A stretch of DNA of 64,000 nucleotides. Origin: Enoplolaimus lenunculus (taxonomy: Eukaryota; Nematoda; Enoplea; Enoplida; Thoracostomopsidae). The translations under genes were made by a program, and so were the position numbers. This document shows positions 1 through 10,357 of the stretch, piece after piece. The stretch spans positions 1-64,000 of the forward strand of contig JASANG010000534.1 of the NCBI GenBank assembly GCA_030248215.1. The letters are read 5' to 3'. Under the pieces are notes generated by a model, which was given only the letters and a program-made list of their open reading frames with translations, was not told the DNA's origin and did no database searches. Within the stretch, counting starts at the first letter, position 1. Each line of letters opens with the position of its first letter.

Positions 1-3000
1 GTAGTCATTCCTGTGCGCTTACTCAATATGTCAAACTGTCCTGTTCAGCTTTATAAAGGCATGACTGTTGGTACAGTGGAATCGATTAATACTAGTATAT
101 TGCCCACCGTACTAAACTTGCAGTTTGTCCCTGAGAGCTCAGATTCTAATTTGTTAGCGGAGTTGAATCTGAATGAATGTGACGTTACGGAAACGGATAA
201 AACTAAATTAATTGAGTTATTTCGTGAGTTCGAAGATGTTTTTGCAAAACATGACTACGACTGTGGAACAATAAATGTGGTAGAACATTCCATTCACACA
301 GGTGATGCAGTACCGATTAGGCAACGTCCTTACCGTGTACCATTCCAGTCTAAGACTAAGGTGGATACGGAGTTGGGAAATATGCTACGTTATGGAATTA
401 TTGAACCTTCTACCAGCCCTTGGGCTAGTCCAATGGTTGTACTTAAAAAGAAAGACGGAAAGTCTTTGCGAATTTGTATTGATTATCGCAAGTTGAACGC
501 AGTAACTAAGAAGGATTGCTTTCCGTTACCTAATATTAATGATTTGTTGGAATGTATTGGAAAAGCTAAATATTTTAGTGTAATGGATTTAATATCTGGC
601 TATTGGCAAGTGCCCATGGCAGCTGATTCGGTTGAGAAAACGGCTTTCATTACTCCAGCCGGATTATACCAATTTACTAAAATGCCCTTTGGGTTGTGTA
701 ACGCCCCTGCTACGTTCCAACGTACACTTGAAGCCACCCTGCGAGGATTAGTTGAACGAATTTGCCTTATTTACATTGATGATATTTGTGTTTTTTCTGA
801 AACTTTCGATGAACACCTAAGACGCTTGCGCCTTGTGTTCGAACGTTTACGTGATGTGGGTCTTAAAGTGAAACCATCAAAATGTAGTTTTTTAAGAAAA
901 GAAGTCCCCTATTTAGGTCACATTATTTCTGCTGACGGCTTGATGCCAGACCCTAAAAAGATCGAGGCGGTTGAGCGTTACCCTACACCTGTTGATATTA
1001 CGACGGTACGAGGATTCTTAGGCTTTTGTAGCTATTATCGCCGGTTTATAAAAGACTTCGCAACCATTGCTAAGCCACTTAGTCAGTTAACGAGTACTTT
1101 AAAACCCTTTAAATGGAATGCCGATGCCGAACACGCTTTTCATTTGTTAAAGTCTAAGCTCATGTCTCCGCCAATATTACAAATAGCAGATCCTAATAAA
1201 CCGTACATCTTAGAAACTGACGCTAGTGGCAAAGCAATAGGGGCTGTGTTGTCGCAAAAGAATGAGGATGGTAAAGTACACCCAATAGCATATGGAAGTC
1301 GGTTGCTTCAAAAAGCTGAACGAAATTATACAACCACTGAGCTAGAAGCCTTAGCTGTTGTTTATTTTATGAAGTATTTTCGCAATTATATTTATGGCCA
1401 ACAAGTAACAATTATTACTGATCATTCAGCCCTCCGTTGGTTGTTGACTAATAAGAATGCATCAGGCAGATTACAGCGCTGGGCGCTAGCTCTTAGTGAG
1501 TATGATTTCACTGTGCAACACCGGGCGGGAAAAAATATGTCGCACGTAGATGCGCTTTCGCGGACCGAAATTACTAAGGCAGCCGAGTCTCTGGAAGAAG
1601 AGGATATCAAGTTTGCTTACACTGTGGCTCAGATTGAAAATTCCACTACGGAGACGGAACCATGTGACACTGAATTTGCAGGGAAACAGAATCAAGATGC
1701 TGAGATTAAAGCTCTCAAAGACTATCTCGAATTCGGTAAACATCCTGATGACCCTAAATTAGTTACCCATTTTGCATTAGTGCAACCGCGGTATGTAGTA
1801 AAAAATGGGCTCCTCTACCATCATTACCCAGTCCCTCGATATCGGTCAGGGATCTTATGGGAACAGTTAGTCGTTCCGTTTTCTATGCGGGAAGAATTGT
1901 TATCTGCACATCATGATGATGTGGTTGGTGGTCAGCATCTTGGAATTGCTAAGACATATTACAAATTATTGCCGAAGTATTATTGGGATGGTATGTATAG
2001 TGATGTAGTCAAGTGGTGCAACGCTTGTATTGAGTGTAGCAAACGCAAGCCGGGAGGACTTAGGTCTAAGGCCCCGCTTAATCCCATCCCAACTACTCAA
2101 CCAAATTATTCTTATCATGTGGATGTTCTTGGTCCGCTACCACAAACCTATAACGGCAATAAATATGTAGTTATTTTTATTGATCGATTTACTAAGTACC
2201 TTGAAGCTATATGTACACCGGATCAAAAGGCTACCACAATTGCGAAATTGTTCATGACTGAAATAGTGTGTCGACATTCTGCTCCGTTTGAGCTGATAAG
2301 TGATAATGCGCCTAATTTTAGAAGTGAGTTGGTAGATCAAATTTGTAAAATAACCGGAACTAGAAAGGTATTTTCTACACCCTACAGGCCACAGACTAAC
2401 GGAGTTGTCGAGCGTATTAATCGCACGTTAATGAACATGGTTTCGCAATATGTGGATAGTGCACAACGAACCTGGGATGAATTCGTCCCATTTGCGTGCT
2501 TTGCTTATCGCGTAAGTATTAATGAGTCAACTAGATTTAGTCCATTTGAATTAGTTTATGGACGTCAGCCTCGATTACCATTAGATGTTGAATTACCAAT
2601 AAGCAACGTTAATTATTTAGACGAAGAAGATTGTTTTAGAGATATTCAGCTGACCTTGAAAGCTGCGTGGAGCCTTGCAAAGGAAAACATTCAAACTGCT
2701 CAGGTTCACATGAAGCTATATCACGATCGTACGGCAGCTGAGCCACGCTACTTTCAGGGTCAGAAAGTGTTTCTGCACGTACCATTTCAAAAGAAGGGTA
2801 AATCTAAAAAGTTAGGCCAAGAATGGCATGGTCTGTATGAAATTATCGAAATTGATTTTCCAAATGTAGTGCTTCGTTCAATCTCAAGCACTAATAAATC
2901 ACCTAAGCGCGTACATGTGGAACGAATAAAGCCATTTATGGGTCCTTATGTTCCAGAACTTGTAACTAAAACTTCAGCTGAAGAAGGTGCCCCCACTGAA

Positions 3001-3189
3001 TTAGTAGATAAAAATTCGTCAGAGGATCCCGATCGTGCGCCTGCGTTGGATGTTCATCCGGAGGCCCACGATGTGGATCGCTCTGGCGGATCTGATTGTA
3101 TGGATATTGTAGGGGACACCTATCCTGTGGGTGACCCAAAAAGATCTCATCAGTATAACCTAAGATCGCGGGTTGTCCACAATTGGTAG
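1..3189 (+). CDS. pol: Gypsy-type pol polyprotein, 5' partial (RT, RNase H, integrase)
   Basis: The frame is already open at base 1, so the protein continues upstream. In order: reverse transcriptase (residues about 95-350; active site YIDD encoded at 772-783), RNase H (ETDASG near residue 408, TELEAL, ITDHSAL), the integrase zinc-binding HHCC region (about 636-680), the integrase core with its D, D, E residues in HVDVLG, SDNAPN and VVERIN, and a C-terminal chromatin-proximal module ending in basic YNLRSR. This is the standard Ty3/Gypsy order with RNase H before integrase. It copies the element RNA and inserts the DNA product. It ends 264 bp before the first ATG of the helicase frame. No chromodomain was recognised. 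Confidence 0.95.
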   Translation, partial: VVIPVRLLNMSNCPVQLYKGMTVGTVESINTSILPTVLNLQFVPESSDSNLLAELNLNECDVTETDKTKLIELFREFEDVFAKHDYDCGTINVVEHSIHTGDAVPIRQRPYRVPFQSKTKVDTELGNMLRYGIIEPSTSPWASPMVVLKKKDGKSLRICIDYRKLNAVTKKDCFPLPNINDLLECIGKAKYFSVMDLISGYWQVPMAADSVEKTAFITPAGLYQFTKMPFGLCNAPATFQRTLEATLRGLVERICLIYIDDICVFSETFDEHLRRLRLVFERLRDVGLKVKPSKCSFLRKEVPYLGHIISADGLMPDPKKIEAVERYPTPVDITTVRGFLGFCSYYRRFIKDFATIAKPLSQLTSTLKPFKWNADAEHAFHLLKSKLMSPPILQIADPNKPYILETDASGKAIGAVLSQKNEDGKVHPIAYGSRLLQKAERNYTTTELEALAVVYFMKYFRNYIYGQQVTIITDHSALRWLLTNKNASGRLQRWALALSEYDFTVQHRAGKNMSHVDALSRTEITKAAESLEEEDIKFAYTVAQIENSTTETEPCDTEFAGKQNQDAEIKALKDYLEFGKHPDDPKLVTHFALVQPRYVVKNGLLYHHYPVPRYRSGILWEQLVVPFSMREELLSAHHDDVVGGQHLGIAKTYYKLLPKYYWDGMYSDVVKWCNACIECSKRKPGGLRSKAPLNPIPTTQPNYSYHVDVLGPLPQTYNGNKYVVIFIDRFTKYLEAICTPDQKATTIAKLFMTEIVCRHSAPFELISDNAPNFRSELVDQICKITGTRKVFSTPYRPQTNGVVERINRTLMNMVSQYVDSAQRTWDEFVPFACFAYRVSINESTRFSPFELVYGRQPRLPLDVELPISNVNYLDEEDCFRDIQLTLKAAWSLAKENIQTAQVHMKLYHDRTAAEPRYFQGQKVFLHVPFQKKGKSKKLGQEWHGLYEIIEIDFPNVVLRSISSTNKSPKRVHVERIKPFMGPYVPELVTKTSAEEGAPTELVDKNSSEDPDRAPALDVHPEAHDVDRSGGSDCMDIVGDTYPVGDPKRSHQYNLRSRVVHNW

Positions 3190-3453
3190 TACATCAAGTA
3201 GATAAAAAATGTCGTGGTTTTGTTTTTAGGACGTTTGGTAAATATTTATTTATTTATTTATTAAACGTTTTAATTGGCGCGATTTGTGTGCTTTTGCGAC
3301 TGATTGTCAGTCCCCTCTCAGTGAAGAGGGATCGAAATTTTCAAAAAAATTTTAGCATTTCAGCTGCTGGAGCTGTAGTAAAATGTTTTGTCCCCTGGGG
3401 GAGCCAACTCGATTTATTTTGCTTTCCTGAGCATTAGTATTGTGTATTTCGGT

Positions 3454-6400
3454 ATGTCGTCTGTTGTTTCTCAACCCCAAGAGCCCATGGATGCTTTAGC
3501 AGCTGCGGGGATTCCTATGGTCGAGGAAAGTGCTCGGTTGGGTATTCCACCTGCTGTGTCCTTGCTTGTCGGTAGTTACCTCCTTCGCGTAGTTGTGCCT
3601 TCTACTTTTCAGTCGAGTCAGGCCCCATTGTCCCGACTCAACGTTATCGCTAGATACTTGCCAATTGAGGGGCTGCGACGAGCCTTTGAGGGCATCGAAT
3701 TGACTGCAGAATCAGATCCATTACACCCCGCACTTTGGAATTTTTTGTCTGAGAATTTGCCTTATATTAATTGGCCACACTATTTACCGCCTAGCCCATT
3801 GAGCTTTTGTCCGATTTGCCGCGAGTTGATTTCGGACCCTGGACATTTCTGGACAACGTTTCACATTGAGAGCATTAGCGACCAGAAATTTCGGTTTAGT
3901 CCAGTTGGCGCAGCTCTTCTCGAACATCAGAGATGGCTTGAACGCCGCCGTATAGGCAGTCTGACTGAATTGAAAAATTCATTATATCGAGCTACGGTTA
4001 AGATTGCGTTCACCGGTACGGAAGTTGGACAAGCGGAGTTTCGCCTAGGTGCCCCCTGGGCACCAGAAGTGCCGTCGATCCCAGTCATACAAGGCATATC
4101 TGACTTTGACGAGAATCCAGTTTTGTTGTTTGATGCTACCACGAGCAATAGTCGAACCTTACCGCTGTTCTTGCCGCGCACGCCAAATTTTATTGAACAA
4201 CAAGGGAAAGTTTTTAGCCCGATTATTCCGTATGCGCAGAATCGGACTCCAACATTTCATGTGCGTATGCTTGGCGAAGGGCGGTTAGGTTTGCACTATT
4301 ATGAACTCCAGATGTGGGTTCAGTTCATGTCACGACGTCGCGTTTTGAAATATGCGCCGTTCGCTGTAATTGTGCAGTGGGATTTTCGAGATATTTACCT
4401 AGACGAACAGATAGACTTGCAATTGCAGAACTTAGTACAGCGGGCAGATAACGAGATGCTCCCTGGTCACTTGTCGTTACTCCCAATGTCGGCGCTAGGC
4501 GTCCCGAACGAACGGAAAGAAGCGTCTACTGTGAATCGTTGTCTGAAACCAATAAAAATAACTAATACACAACTTTCGCCATACTTTGAAATTTGGGCGA
4601 GGTTCACTGAAACCGCCGCTTCCACTTTGTCGCAGCGGCCGGTTTACCATCGCACGGTTGCAGCGGATCTTCCGACAGAAGTACCGGGTGTCAACAATTA
4701 TGATACAATCATGGCCTTGATTGAACCCACTGCAGCAGTAACGTTCAATAATTTTCCGCATCGAGTCCTTGCTGAATTGCTAGGCCAGATACAATATGAA
4801 GAGGATGATCCGCCGCGATCCAGTATAATTGATTTGTCGTGTTCGGTAGCTGCCGACTTTGAAGCTATCGAAGGCTGTTCCGCTTACGATCTTGCGGAAT
4901 TCCAGAAAGTACCGCCTGATTCATTGTTTCTGACCGTTGTGGTTGACACCAATGAGTTTCAGAATTTGAAACTCATGGGTCGGTTGATTAGCCTTATTCA
5001 TCCCGATTGGAACACAAAAATTTTGGCGGCTATGGTTGGGTCCCAGCCCATTGCGAACCGGCAAACAATGTTGATTTTGAAATTGAATAGAGGTACACGT
5101 AGCATCTTCTGCAATGGAGATCGCGTTCGGCACTCCCAGAACATGGCACTTGTACCAACCATGGGTCCAGCTTTGGAGTATCTGATTGCATTACTTCGTT
5201 CAGTTATTGAGCAATCCAGTCTGCCTGCTCCGAGTGAGCAAGAAGATAGTGAGCGCCAACTGGAACTTCCGACTGCGGACGCAGAGGCTATGGAACATGA
5301 TAATTCTGTAGCATCTGATGCTAATAACACTATTAACCCCGAAGTCGCTAAAGCTAGTCGTCGGAAAAGATTTATTCAGCGATTCTTTGCGGCGTGGCGA
5401 TCCGTATATGCACTTCTGTTCTGTCGTCTTAGTAACGCTTTAACGGACCACACGAATCACTGGGAATTGTCTCCGGTCCTCACGCAATACATTAATTGGC
5501 TAAATTATAGCCAGCAGCAAGTTTTTAATGCTGTGTTGAAAGGCGTGAAAGTAGTGCTTTGTAAAGCACCTCCGGGCACGGGTAAAACAAGCACTTTGGC
5601 AAGATTTCTTTCTGCTTTAACCCTGAGTGATTCGACTAAACGATTCTTGTGTGTGACCAGCACAAATGCTGCTGCCAATATACTGGCCTTAAAAATAATC
5701 CAAAACTTAAACAGTTTTGGAAACGAGCGAGGAAATGCTGTTAACACTGTGCTCCGCTATCTGCGGCGGGGCTATGACTTGAGTTTGATTGATTCCGTTT
5801 TGGAGCCGTGTTGCGCGACGCGCGCTGATCCCAACAATCAATTTCAAGCGTTGCGTGAGTTGAAGTCGTCTTCTGAGCTTTTGCATTATAAAATTATAGT
5901 CTGTACCATGGACTTAGCCATCATGGATTTAGTCAATACGCTGGATGCATTCCACCATCGCAACAAAGATGAACCAAATTTTGGTCATGGCATTTTTGAT
6001 GTGATCGCTATCGACGAGGCTGCCTCAGTTGACCTCCCACGAATGTCAGTCATTCTTCCACTAGCGGCCTCCGGCCAGGTCATCCTGATGGGTGATGTGC
6101 ACCAGCTTCCAGCATATGTCACTAACCGTGTTCTTTGGCAGTTCGGAGCTGAAGAATCAGGAATGGAACTATTGCTCACACTGGCTGAGAATAATCAACA
6201 CTGCAGCGTAATACAACTACAAGAGAATTACAGATCGGTTGCTTCTATCATGGAGCCCCCGAATCGGGTAGTGTATACTGATACACCTTTAGTGTGTGCT
6301 TCTGAGTACGAGCTCCGTAATACATATTGGCCCATGGTTCGCACCCTCCCATACGGAAAATCAAACATTTTTTGGCACATAGAGGGACTCCAAACCTACC

Positions 6401-6900
6401 ACGGGGTAAGCATATATAACCGGCACGAACTTATGGCTGTGTGTAAATTAACTGATCTGTTAGTTCACCAAGGCAATGTTGCACCGGCTGATATTGGGAT
6501 TAACGCGGCTTACGCTGTCCAATCCGACCTTCTTAAACGGTTGGTAGGGACTAATTACCCTGAAATCAAAATTGGTTGTGCCAACGTATGGCAGGGTGAT
6601 GAAAGAGATTATATGATAATCTCCTTAGTCCGGTCATCACCATCACAGGATGCGCGTGGGCAGCCCCACCCGATGGGATTCCTAGCCGAGTACCGCCGCA
6701 TAAATGTTACCATTACCCGGGCGCGAAAAATAAACTTTTTTGTTTGTAATGCTTTGCACTTTCTCGACCAGCCTTTACTTAGGGAAGCTCTCCGCGAATG
6801 TAGCGAGTCTGAGGCTTGGGTCGAGCCAATTGCACCCGCCGTTAAGCAGTTCATACACCTGCGAGTATGTCTTGCTAATGAGCAACCTAATTTAAACTAA
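3454..6900 (+). CDS. UPF1-like superfamily 1 helicase carried by the retroelement
   Basis: An 1148-residue intronless frame. ATG at 3454 is its first ATG; the frame stays open upstream to 3388. Superfamily 1 helicase motifs are clear in the C-terminal half: Walker A APPGTGKTS near residue 705, Walker B IDEAAS near 853, motif III MGDVHQLPA near 879, motif IV QENYRS near 924, motif V QGDERDYMI near 1047 and motif VI TITRAR near 1087. The layout fits the UPF1/ZNFX1/SMUBP2 group of RNA/DNA helicases. The N-terminal 650 residues match no family I know; a C-x2-C-x8-H-x5-H cluster at residues 119-137 could bind zinc. It lies just downstream of pol on the same strand, so it is most likely an element gene rather than a host gene. 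Its role (remodelling element RNA, resisting host silencing) is inference. Confidence 0.85.
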   Translation: MSSVVSQPQEPMDALAAAGIPMVEESARLGIPPAVSLLVGSYLLRVVVPSTFQSSQAPLSRLNVIARYLPIEGLRRAFEGIELTAESDPLHPALWNFLSENLPYINWPHYLPPSPLSFCPICRELISDPGHFWTTFHIESISDQKFRFSPVGAALLEHQRWLERRRIGSLTELKNSLYRATVKIAFTGTEVGQAEFRLGAPWAPEVPSIPVIQGISDFDENPVLLFDATTSNSRTLPLFLPRTPNFIEQQGKVFSPIIPYAQNRTPTFHVRMLGEGRLGLHYYELQMWVQFMSRRRVLKYAPFAVIVQWDFRDIYLDEQIDLQLQNLVQRADNEMLPGHLSLLPMSALGVPNERKEASTVNRCLKPIKITNTQLSPYFEIWARFTETAASTLSQRPVYHRTVAADLPTEVPGVNNYDTIMALIEPTAAVTFNNFPHRVLAELLGQIQYEEDDPPRSSIIDLSCSVAADFEAIEGCSAYDLAEFQKVPPDSLFLTVVVDTNEFQNLKLMGRLISLIHPDWNTKILAAMVGSQPIANRQTMLILKLNRGTRSIFCNGDRVRHSQNMALVPTMGPALEYLIALLRSVIEQSSLPAPSEQEDSERQLELPTADAEAMEHDNSVASDANNTINPEVAKASRRKRFIQRFFAAWRSVYALLFCRLSNALTDHTNHWELSPVLTQYINWLNYSQQQVFNAVLKGVKVVLCKAPPGTGKTSTLARFLSALTLSDSTKRFLCVTSTNAAANILALKIIQNLNSFGNERGNAVNTVLRYLRRGYDLSLIDSVLEPCCATRADPNNQFQALRELKSSSELLHYKIIVCTMDLAIMDLVNTLDAFHHRNKDEPNFGHGIFDVIAIDEAASVDLPRMSVILPLAASGQVILMGDVHQLPAYVTNRVLWQFGAEESGMELLLTLAENNQHCSVIQLQENYRSVASIMEPPNRVVYTDTPLVCASEYELRNTYWPMVRTLPYGKSNIFWHIEGLQTYHGVSIYNRHELMAVCKLTDLLVHQGNVAPADIGINAAYAVQSDLLKRLVGTNYPEIKIGCANVWQGDERDYMIISLVRSSPSQDARGQPHPMGFLAEYRRINVTITRARKINFFVCNALHFLDQPLLREALRECSESEAWVEPIAPAVKQFIHLRVCLANEQPNLN

Positions 6901-7146
6901 TAGTCCTGGCCAATTATCGCGTAATAATAGTAATTATAAACAATTAATAATATAATTACTAGTGTCCTGTATGCGATTGCCTGCTACATCGACTGCAACA
7001 ATTTTACCCGACTGCTACGATTTTACCTGATCGCGACAATTCTATCTGATTGTGACTACTAATGCCGATTGCGGCTTATTACTTCAATATTGTTGAATCG
7101 GAACTGGCGGATTAGGTGGTCAGGTAAGAAAAACCTAACAGTAATC

Positions 7147-7734
7147 ATGATAATAGTACCGTTTATTGGAAAAACGCATGCGTTTTCGAATTTTTATCCA
7201 GCTAATTTCATGGTAGATAAGAAACAATATGCTTCGGTTGAGCAATATTACCAATTTGCTAAAGCAAGATATTTTGGTCGCTTAAGTTTATCGGAGAAAA
7301 TTCTGCGCATGCAAGATCCAACGCTAATAAAACGAGTGATGACACATGAACAAGGGTTAATGATAAATGACTTTATAGGTAGACGGCTGATAGCAGCATG
7401 GGAACGAGATAAAGTAAGTATAATGGAAAAAGGAGTTCTAGCAAAATTCTCTCAAAATAGCAAGCTTAGTTACGCTCTGCTGCAAACAGACTTATGCTTG
7501 CTCGCCGAGGCTAGTAAACAAGATTTATTTTGGGGTATCGGTGTCGCACCTTCTGATCCAAAATTTCTTAAACCCAACAGGTGGCCAGGTCGTAATGAAA
7601 TGGGTCAACTACTTATGCGTGTCCGAGAACTTATAAAATATCCGGCATATGTAGTTCCCATCAATGATCAAACGGAAGCAACAGGTGCCGATGAGGAGCA
7701 GCCTCCAGTTAAGATAACCTATTACTATGTGTAA
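7147..7734 (+). CDS. NADAR (YbiA-like) family protein carried by the retroelement
   Basis: A 195-residue intronless frame from ATG 7147; the frame is open upstream to 7069 without an earlier ATG. It matches the NADAR family along its length: FSNFYPANF at 13-21, SVEQYYQFAKA at 30-40, AKFSQN at 99-104, LAEAS at 119-123, FWGIG at 128-132 and the closing GQLLMRVREL at 153-162. NADAR proteins act on ADP-ribose-type N-glycosidic bonds: YbiA in bacterial riboflavin metabolism, and other members in removing ADP-ribose from guanine in DNA as the antitoxin to DarT1-type enzymes. It starts 246 bp after the helicase frame, same strand, so it appears to be the last gene of the element. Whether it protects element DNA or acts on NAD-derived metabolites is inference. 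About 30 basic or acidic C-terminal residues lie beyond the domain. Confidence 0.85.
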   Translation: MIIVPFIGKTHAFSNFYPANFMVDKKQYASVEQYYQFAKARYFGRLSLSEKILRMQDPTLIKRVMTHEQGLMINDFIGRRLIAAWERDKVSIMEKGVLAKFSQNSKLSYALLQTDLCLLAEASKQDLFWGIGVAPSDPKFLKPNRWPGRNEMGQLLMRVRELIKYPAYVVPINDQTEATGADEEQPPVKITYYYV

Positions 7735-8455
7735 AAACCAAATATAGAGGACAGATGAAGTATAACCACAATTTGGATGGTGATCACCAAGCCATCTCCT
7801 GTTTATTAACACTTGTACATACATATATATTCTATATAATTGAAAAAAAATAAAAAAAAAATAAAAAAATATCAAAGCAAGTAAAAAGAATTTTTTATTT
7901 ATTGGTGTATTTTACATGGTGGCGAATTCGTTTTCATACATTTATGTACAGCCATATAACTTTTGGGTTTAAAGTAGTTTCTTGTTTATGACAATGTGTT
8001 TAAGTCAGCATCACCGACTGCGATATCCCTGCGGGGGAGCCATTTTTAAGTTGATTAGTCTCATTGAGAAGTAGTTTTCTTGTTTTTTATTTTCCTAGTG
8101 TACGGTTTTTAACTCGCTATTGGTATTTCAGAAGCTAGTGTTTCCGAACCGGCAAGTTGGCCGCGTCGAACACCTGGCGAACACCTACCGCCAACGTGGT
8201 GAATATCTCGTGGTTAGTGTTTCGTTGGTTAATGATCAAGTGTTTGGCGAATATTCTGCGGTCGTCGATCGAACTATTGGCGAACACTCGTATTCTGGTG
8301 AGTATAACCTGTTGTTTAACTGTTGTATGTTTCAGGAAGTCTTCGGATCAGTGACTGCTACGTGTTGTCAGTGGCTTACTGGTGTAAGTTTAGTATTGTT
8401 TAGACGGTGGAAAGTAAGTACTCGCAGGAGCTCGTTAAAAATAAAGTGAGGAGGA
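7735..8455 (+). other. non-coding tail of the retroelement before the candidate LTR
   Basis: No convincing gene. It has an A-rich run near 7840-7880, a GCGGGGGAGCCA motif near 8030 that resembles GGGGGAGCCA just upstream of the helicase frame near 3400, and an imperfect GGCGAACAC repeat at 8170-8290. A 109-residue open frame at 8120-8449 has no recognisable domain. Confidence 0.45.
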
Positions 8456-10304
8456 TGTAGCATGGGGGCCAGGACTACGGATCGAGGGGGTAACATTATA
8501 CCCTTGCGAAAATTTTTTGTTTATAGTTTTCAGTTGAATTAGAAGTTGAAAATTTTTTTGGCTATCTCCCCTTCCTGAAATTTCGACCACTGCTGTACCC
8601 CCTAATTTTTGAATTTAGCTTGTGTTGGAATGGTTGTTATTTTAAACGAGTGTGTATATGTGTGTCTGTGGTAAGGTGCATTTGTTTATATCTGTGTCTA
8701 CTAGTCCCCCTCGTGTGATTTTAATGCTGGCTGCTGCTTAATCGTGGAATGTGTTGGTATTGCAACTGTGTGGAGCTTAGATACATATATTTGCATGTAG
8801 TGATGGTGGTATTAGTGGTTGTGCATTAATTTTGTGTTTTTACTGGAAGCTGGTACGACCATGTGGGCGAATAAATTTATGCACGGATTTTAGTGTTGTT
8901 TTAAAGAGGGTAAAATCTGCTGAAATTCATATTATCTGAAAAAATATATATACGACAGGGACGAAATAGTAGTGTAAGCATATTCCTAAGCCTATGCCTA
9001 AGTGAAGACCTTAGACTAACTAAAGCTTAAGCTTATTCTATTTTAACCCCACCTAACACAGTTTTGTCCCTGATATTTTTGGATGGGCTGGTTCAATTAT
9101 TACGATGATAGGTTTTTCGAAGTTGGTGTATTCTGTTTGGACGTAGCTTTTTCGAGGTGCTGGGATGCAAATTACTGTAAAGGAATGCGGGTCAATCTGT
9201 GTAAACCCATTTGTGTGTTGGATCTATTGCTTTTTCAGTGGATCGTGGGTGCCCCCCTTTTGGAAATTTTTAGAGTTACAATTCTTAGAATTAAAATGTT
9301 TATAAATTTTGGGTGAAGACACAATATTGAAAATACTTTAAGATTTTTGTTTCTGTAAATATCAAACCTGTTTTGAAAAGTTGGATTTCGGGACATAACA
9401 TCTAATTACGAGAATTTCGGAAAATCTTAAGCTAAAAATTGTTTTCAAAATTTAGTTTTTTTGCGAATTCACCTATATTTTTAGAGAATTTTAAAGATTT
9501 GAAGGATTTTCTGAATTCTTCGAATTTATTTGTAACCTTTCAAGTTGCAGGTATAAAAGCACGACGTGCGAGCTTTTCGGGGGCACTTTGATGTACGGGT
9601 ACGAATTGCTGCTCGGTGAATTTTTGTCTGATTTGATGGTGAATTGTGTTTGAGTTGCGGGTTTTACAGATACAGAAATTTTATTTGAGATTGCGTTGTG
9701 CTTTAAGAGTCGCACGGGTTAAGAGATTTATAATTTGAATTTTCTGAAGCGTTATTGGCAGACATTGAATTCAACGCTATTGGTGAAGTCCTTGTATAGG
9801 AGCCTCAAATTTTGTTTTAATTTGTACCTTAACGCACAGTAGTTTAGCGTGCACATAAAATAAGTAGGAAAGTAGGAGATACCCGTCATAATTGCGTGCA
9901 GTATAGCCTGTACATATTGCGTGTATTGATTAACGATATAGCAGTATACTTGGTGCGTGTACGAGAATTAAGGGGAGTGTTAGCGTGAATCGCTAAATTA
10001 GAGTATTTTACATATTGTGTAAGTATTGGCGATTTTGTGATCAATCCATGTTGGGGGCCAATTTCGTTTCGAGTTTACTGATTGATATATCGGTATACCT
10101 TCGGGTATCAAGGCTATCTGTGATACTTATCAGTTGAGTTGTGTACGTATTCCATTTTGGGCGTGGGAAGGATTTATTAGTGCGAATTATTTTGGGGCGT
10201 ACTGTAGGTATATAGTTGACGGATTGGAGGTGTGCTTGTGTTTAGTAACTACGATCGCTTGAAGACGTTCCCTGGAGTGCCGACTGGCGATCGTAAACGT
10301 TACA
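8456..10304 (+). mobile_element. candidate 3' LTR of the Gypsy-type element
   Basis: It starts with TGTAGC directly after a purine-rich run (AAAATAAAGTGAGGAGGA) of the kind that primes plus-strand synthesis, and may end in GTTACA near 10,304, giving TGTA and TACA ends. About 1.85 kb would be long for an LTR. The right boundary is a guess because the matching left LTR is outside the window. It contains a diverged M1-like insertion at about 8955-9075. Confidence 0.35.
8955..9075 (-). mobile_element. diverged M1-like TTAGGC MITE nested in the retroelement tail
   Basis: CAGGGACGAAATAGTAGTG and CAGTTTTGTCCCTG at the two ends form an inverted repeat. Inside are CCTAAGCC and the block AAAGCTTAAGCTTATTCTAT, which is diagnostic for M1 elements. 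The ends differ from typical M1 ends, so this may be a related subfamily. Confidence 0.6.
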
Positions 10305-10357
10305 ATATTTGATCCTGGAGTCATTTATGCACTATAATTAGGAATAACTGACCTTCT

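Larger units (their letters stand above)
1..10304 (+). mobile_element. Ty3/Gypsy-type LTR retroelement with extra helicase and NADAR frames (left end outside window)
   Basis: Seen: an open pol frame running in from the window edge, then two further long intronless frames on the same strand (SF1 helicase, NADAR), then about 2.5 kb of non-coding tail. The order reverse transcriptase, RNase H, integrase is that of the Ty3/Gypsy (Metaviridae) group. The extra frames sit where env-like genes sit in some relatives, but neither resembles an envelope. The 5' LTR, gag and protease are not in view. A purine-rich run just before 8456 followed by TGTAGC, and GTTACA at about 10,304, suggest a 3' LTR, but without the left LTR this cannot be proved and the right end is uncertain. 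The part in view looks whole, with no obvious breaks, so the insertion is probably fairly young; a diverged M1-type MITE inside the tail argues against very young. Confidence 0.8.

Noticed and set aside
8120-8449. 109-codon frame in the retroelement tail
   Set aside because: No domain, low complexity and lies in what is probably untranslated sequence.
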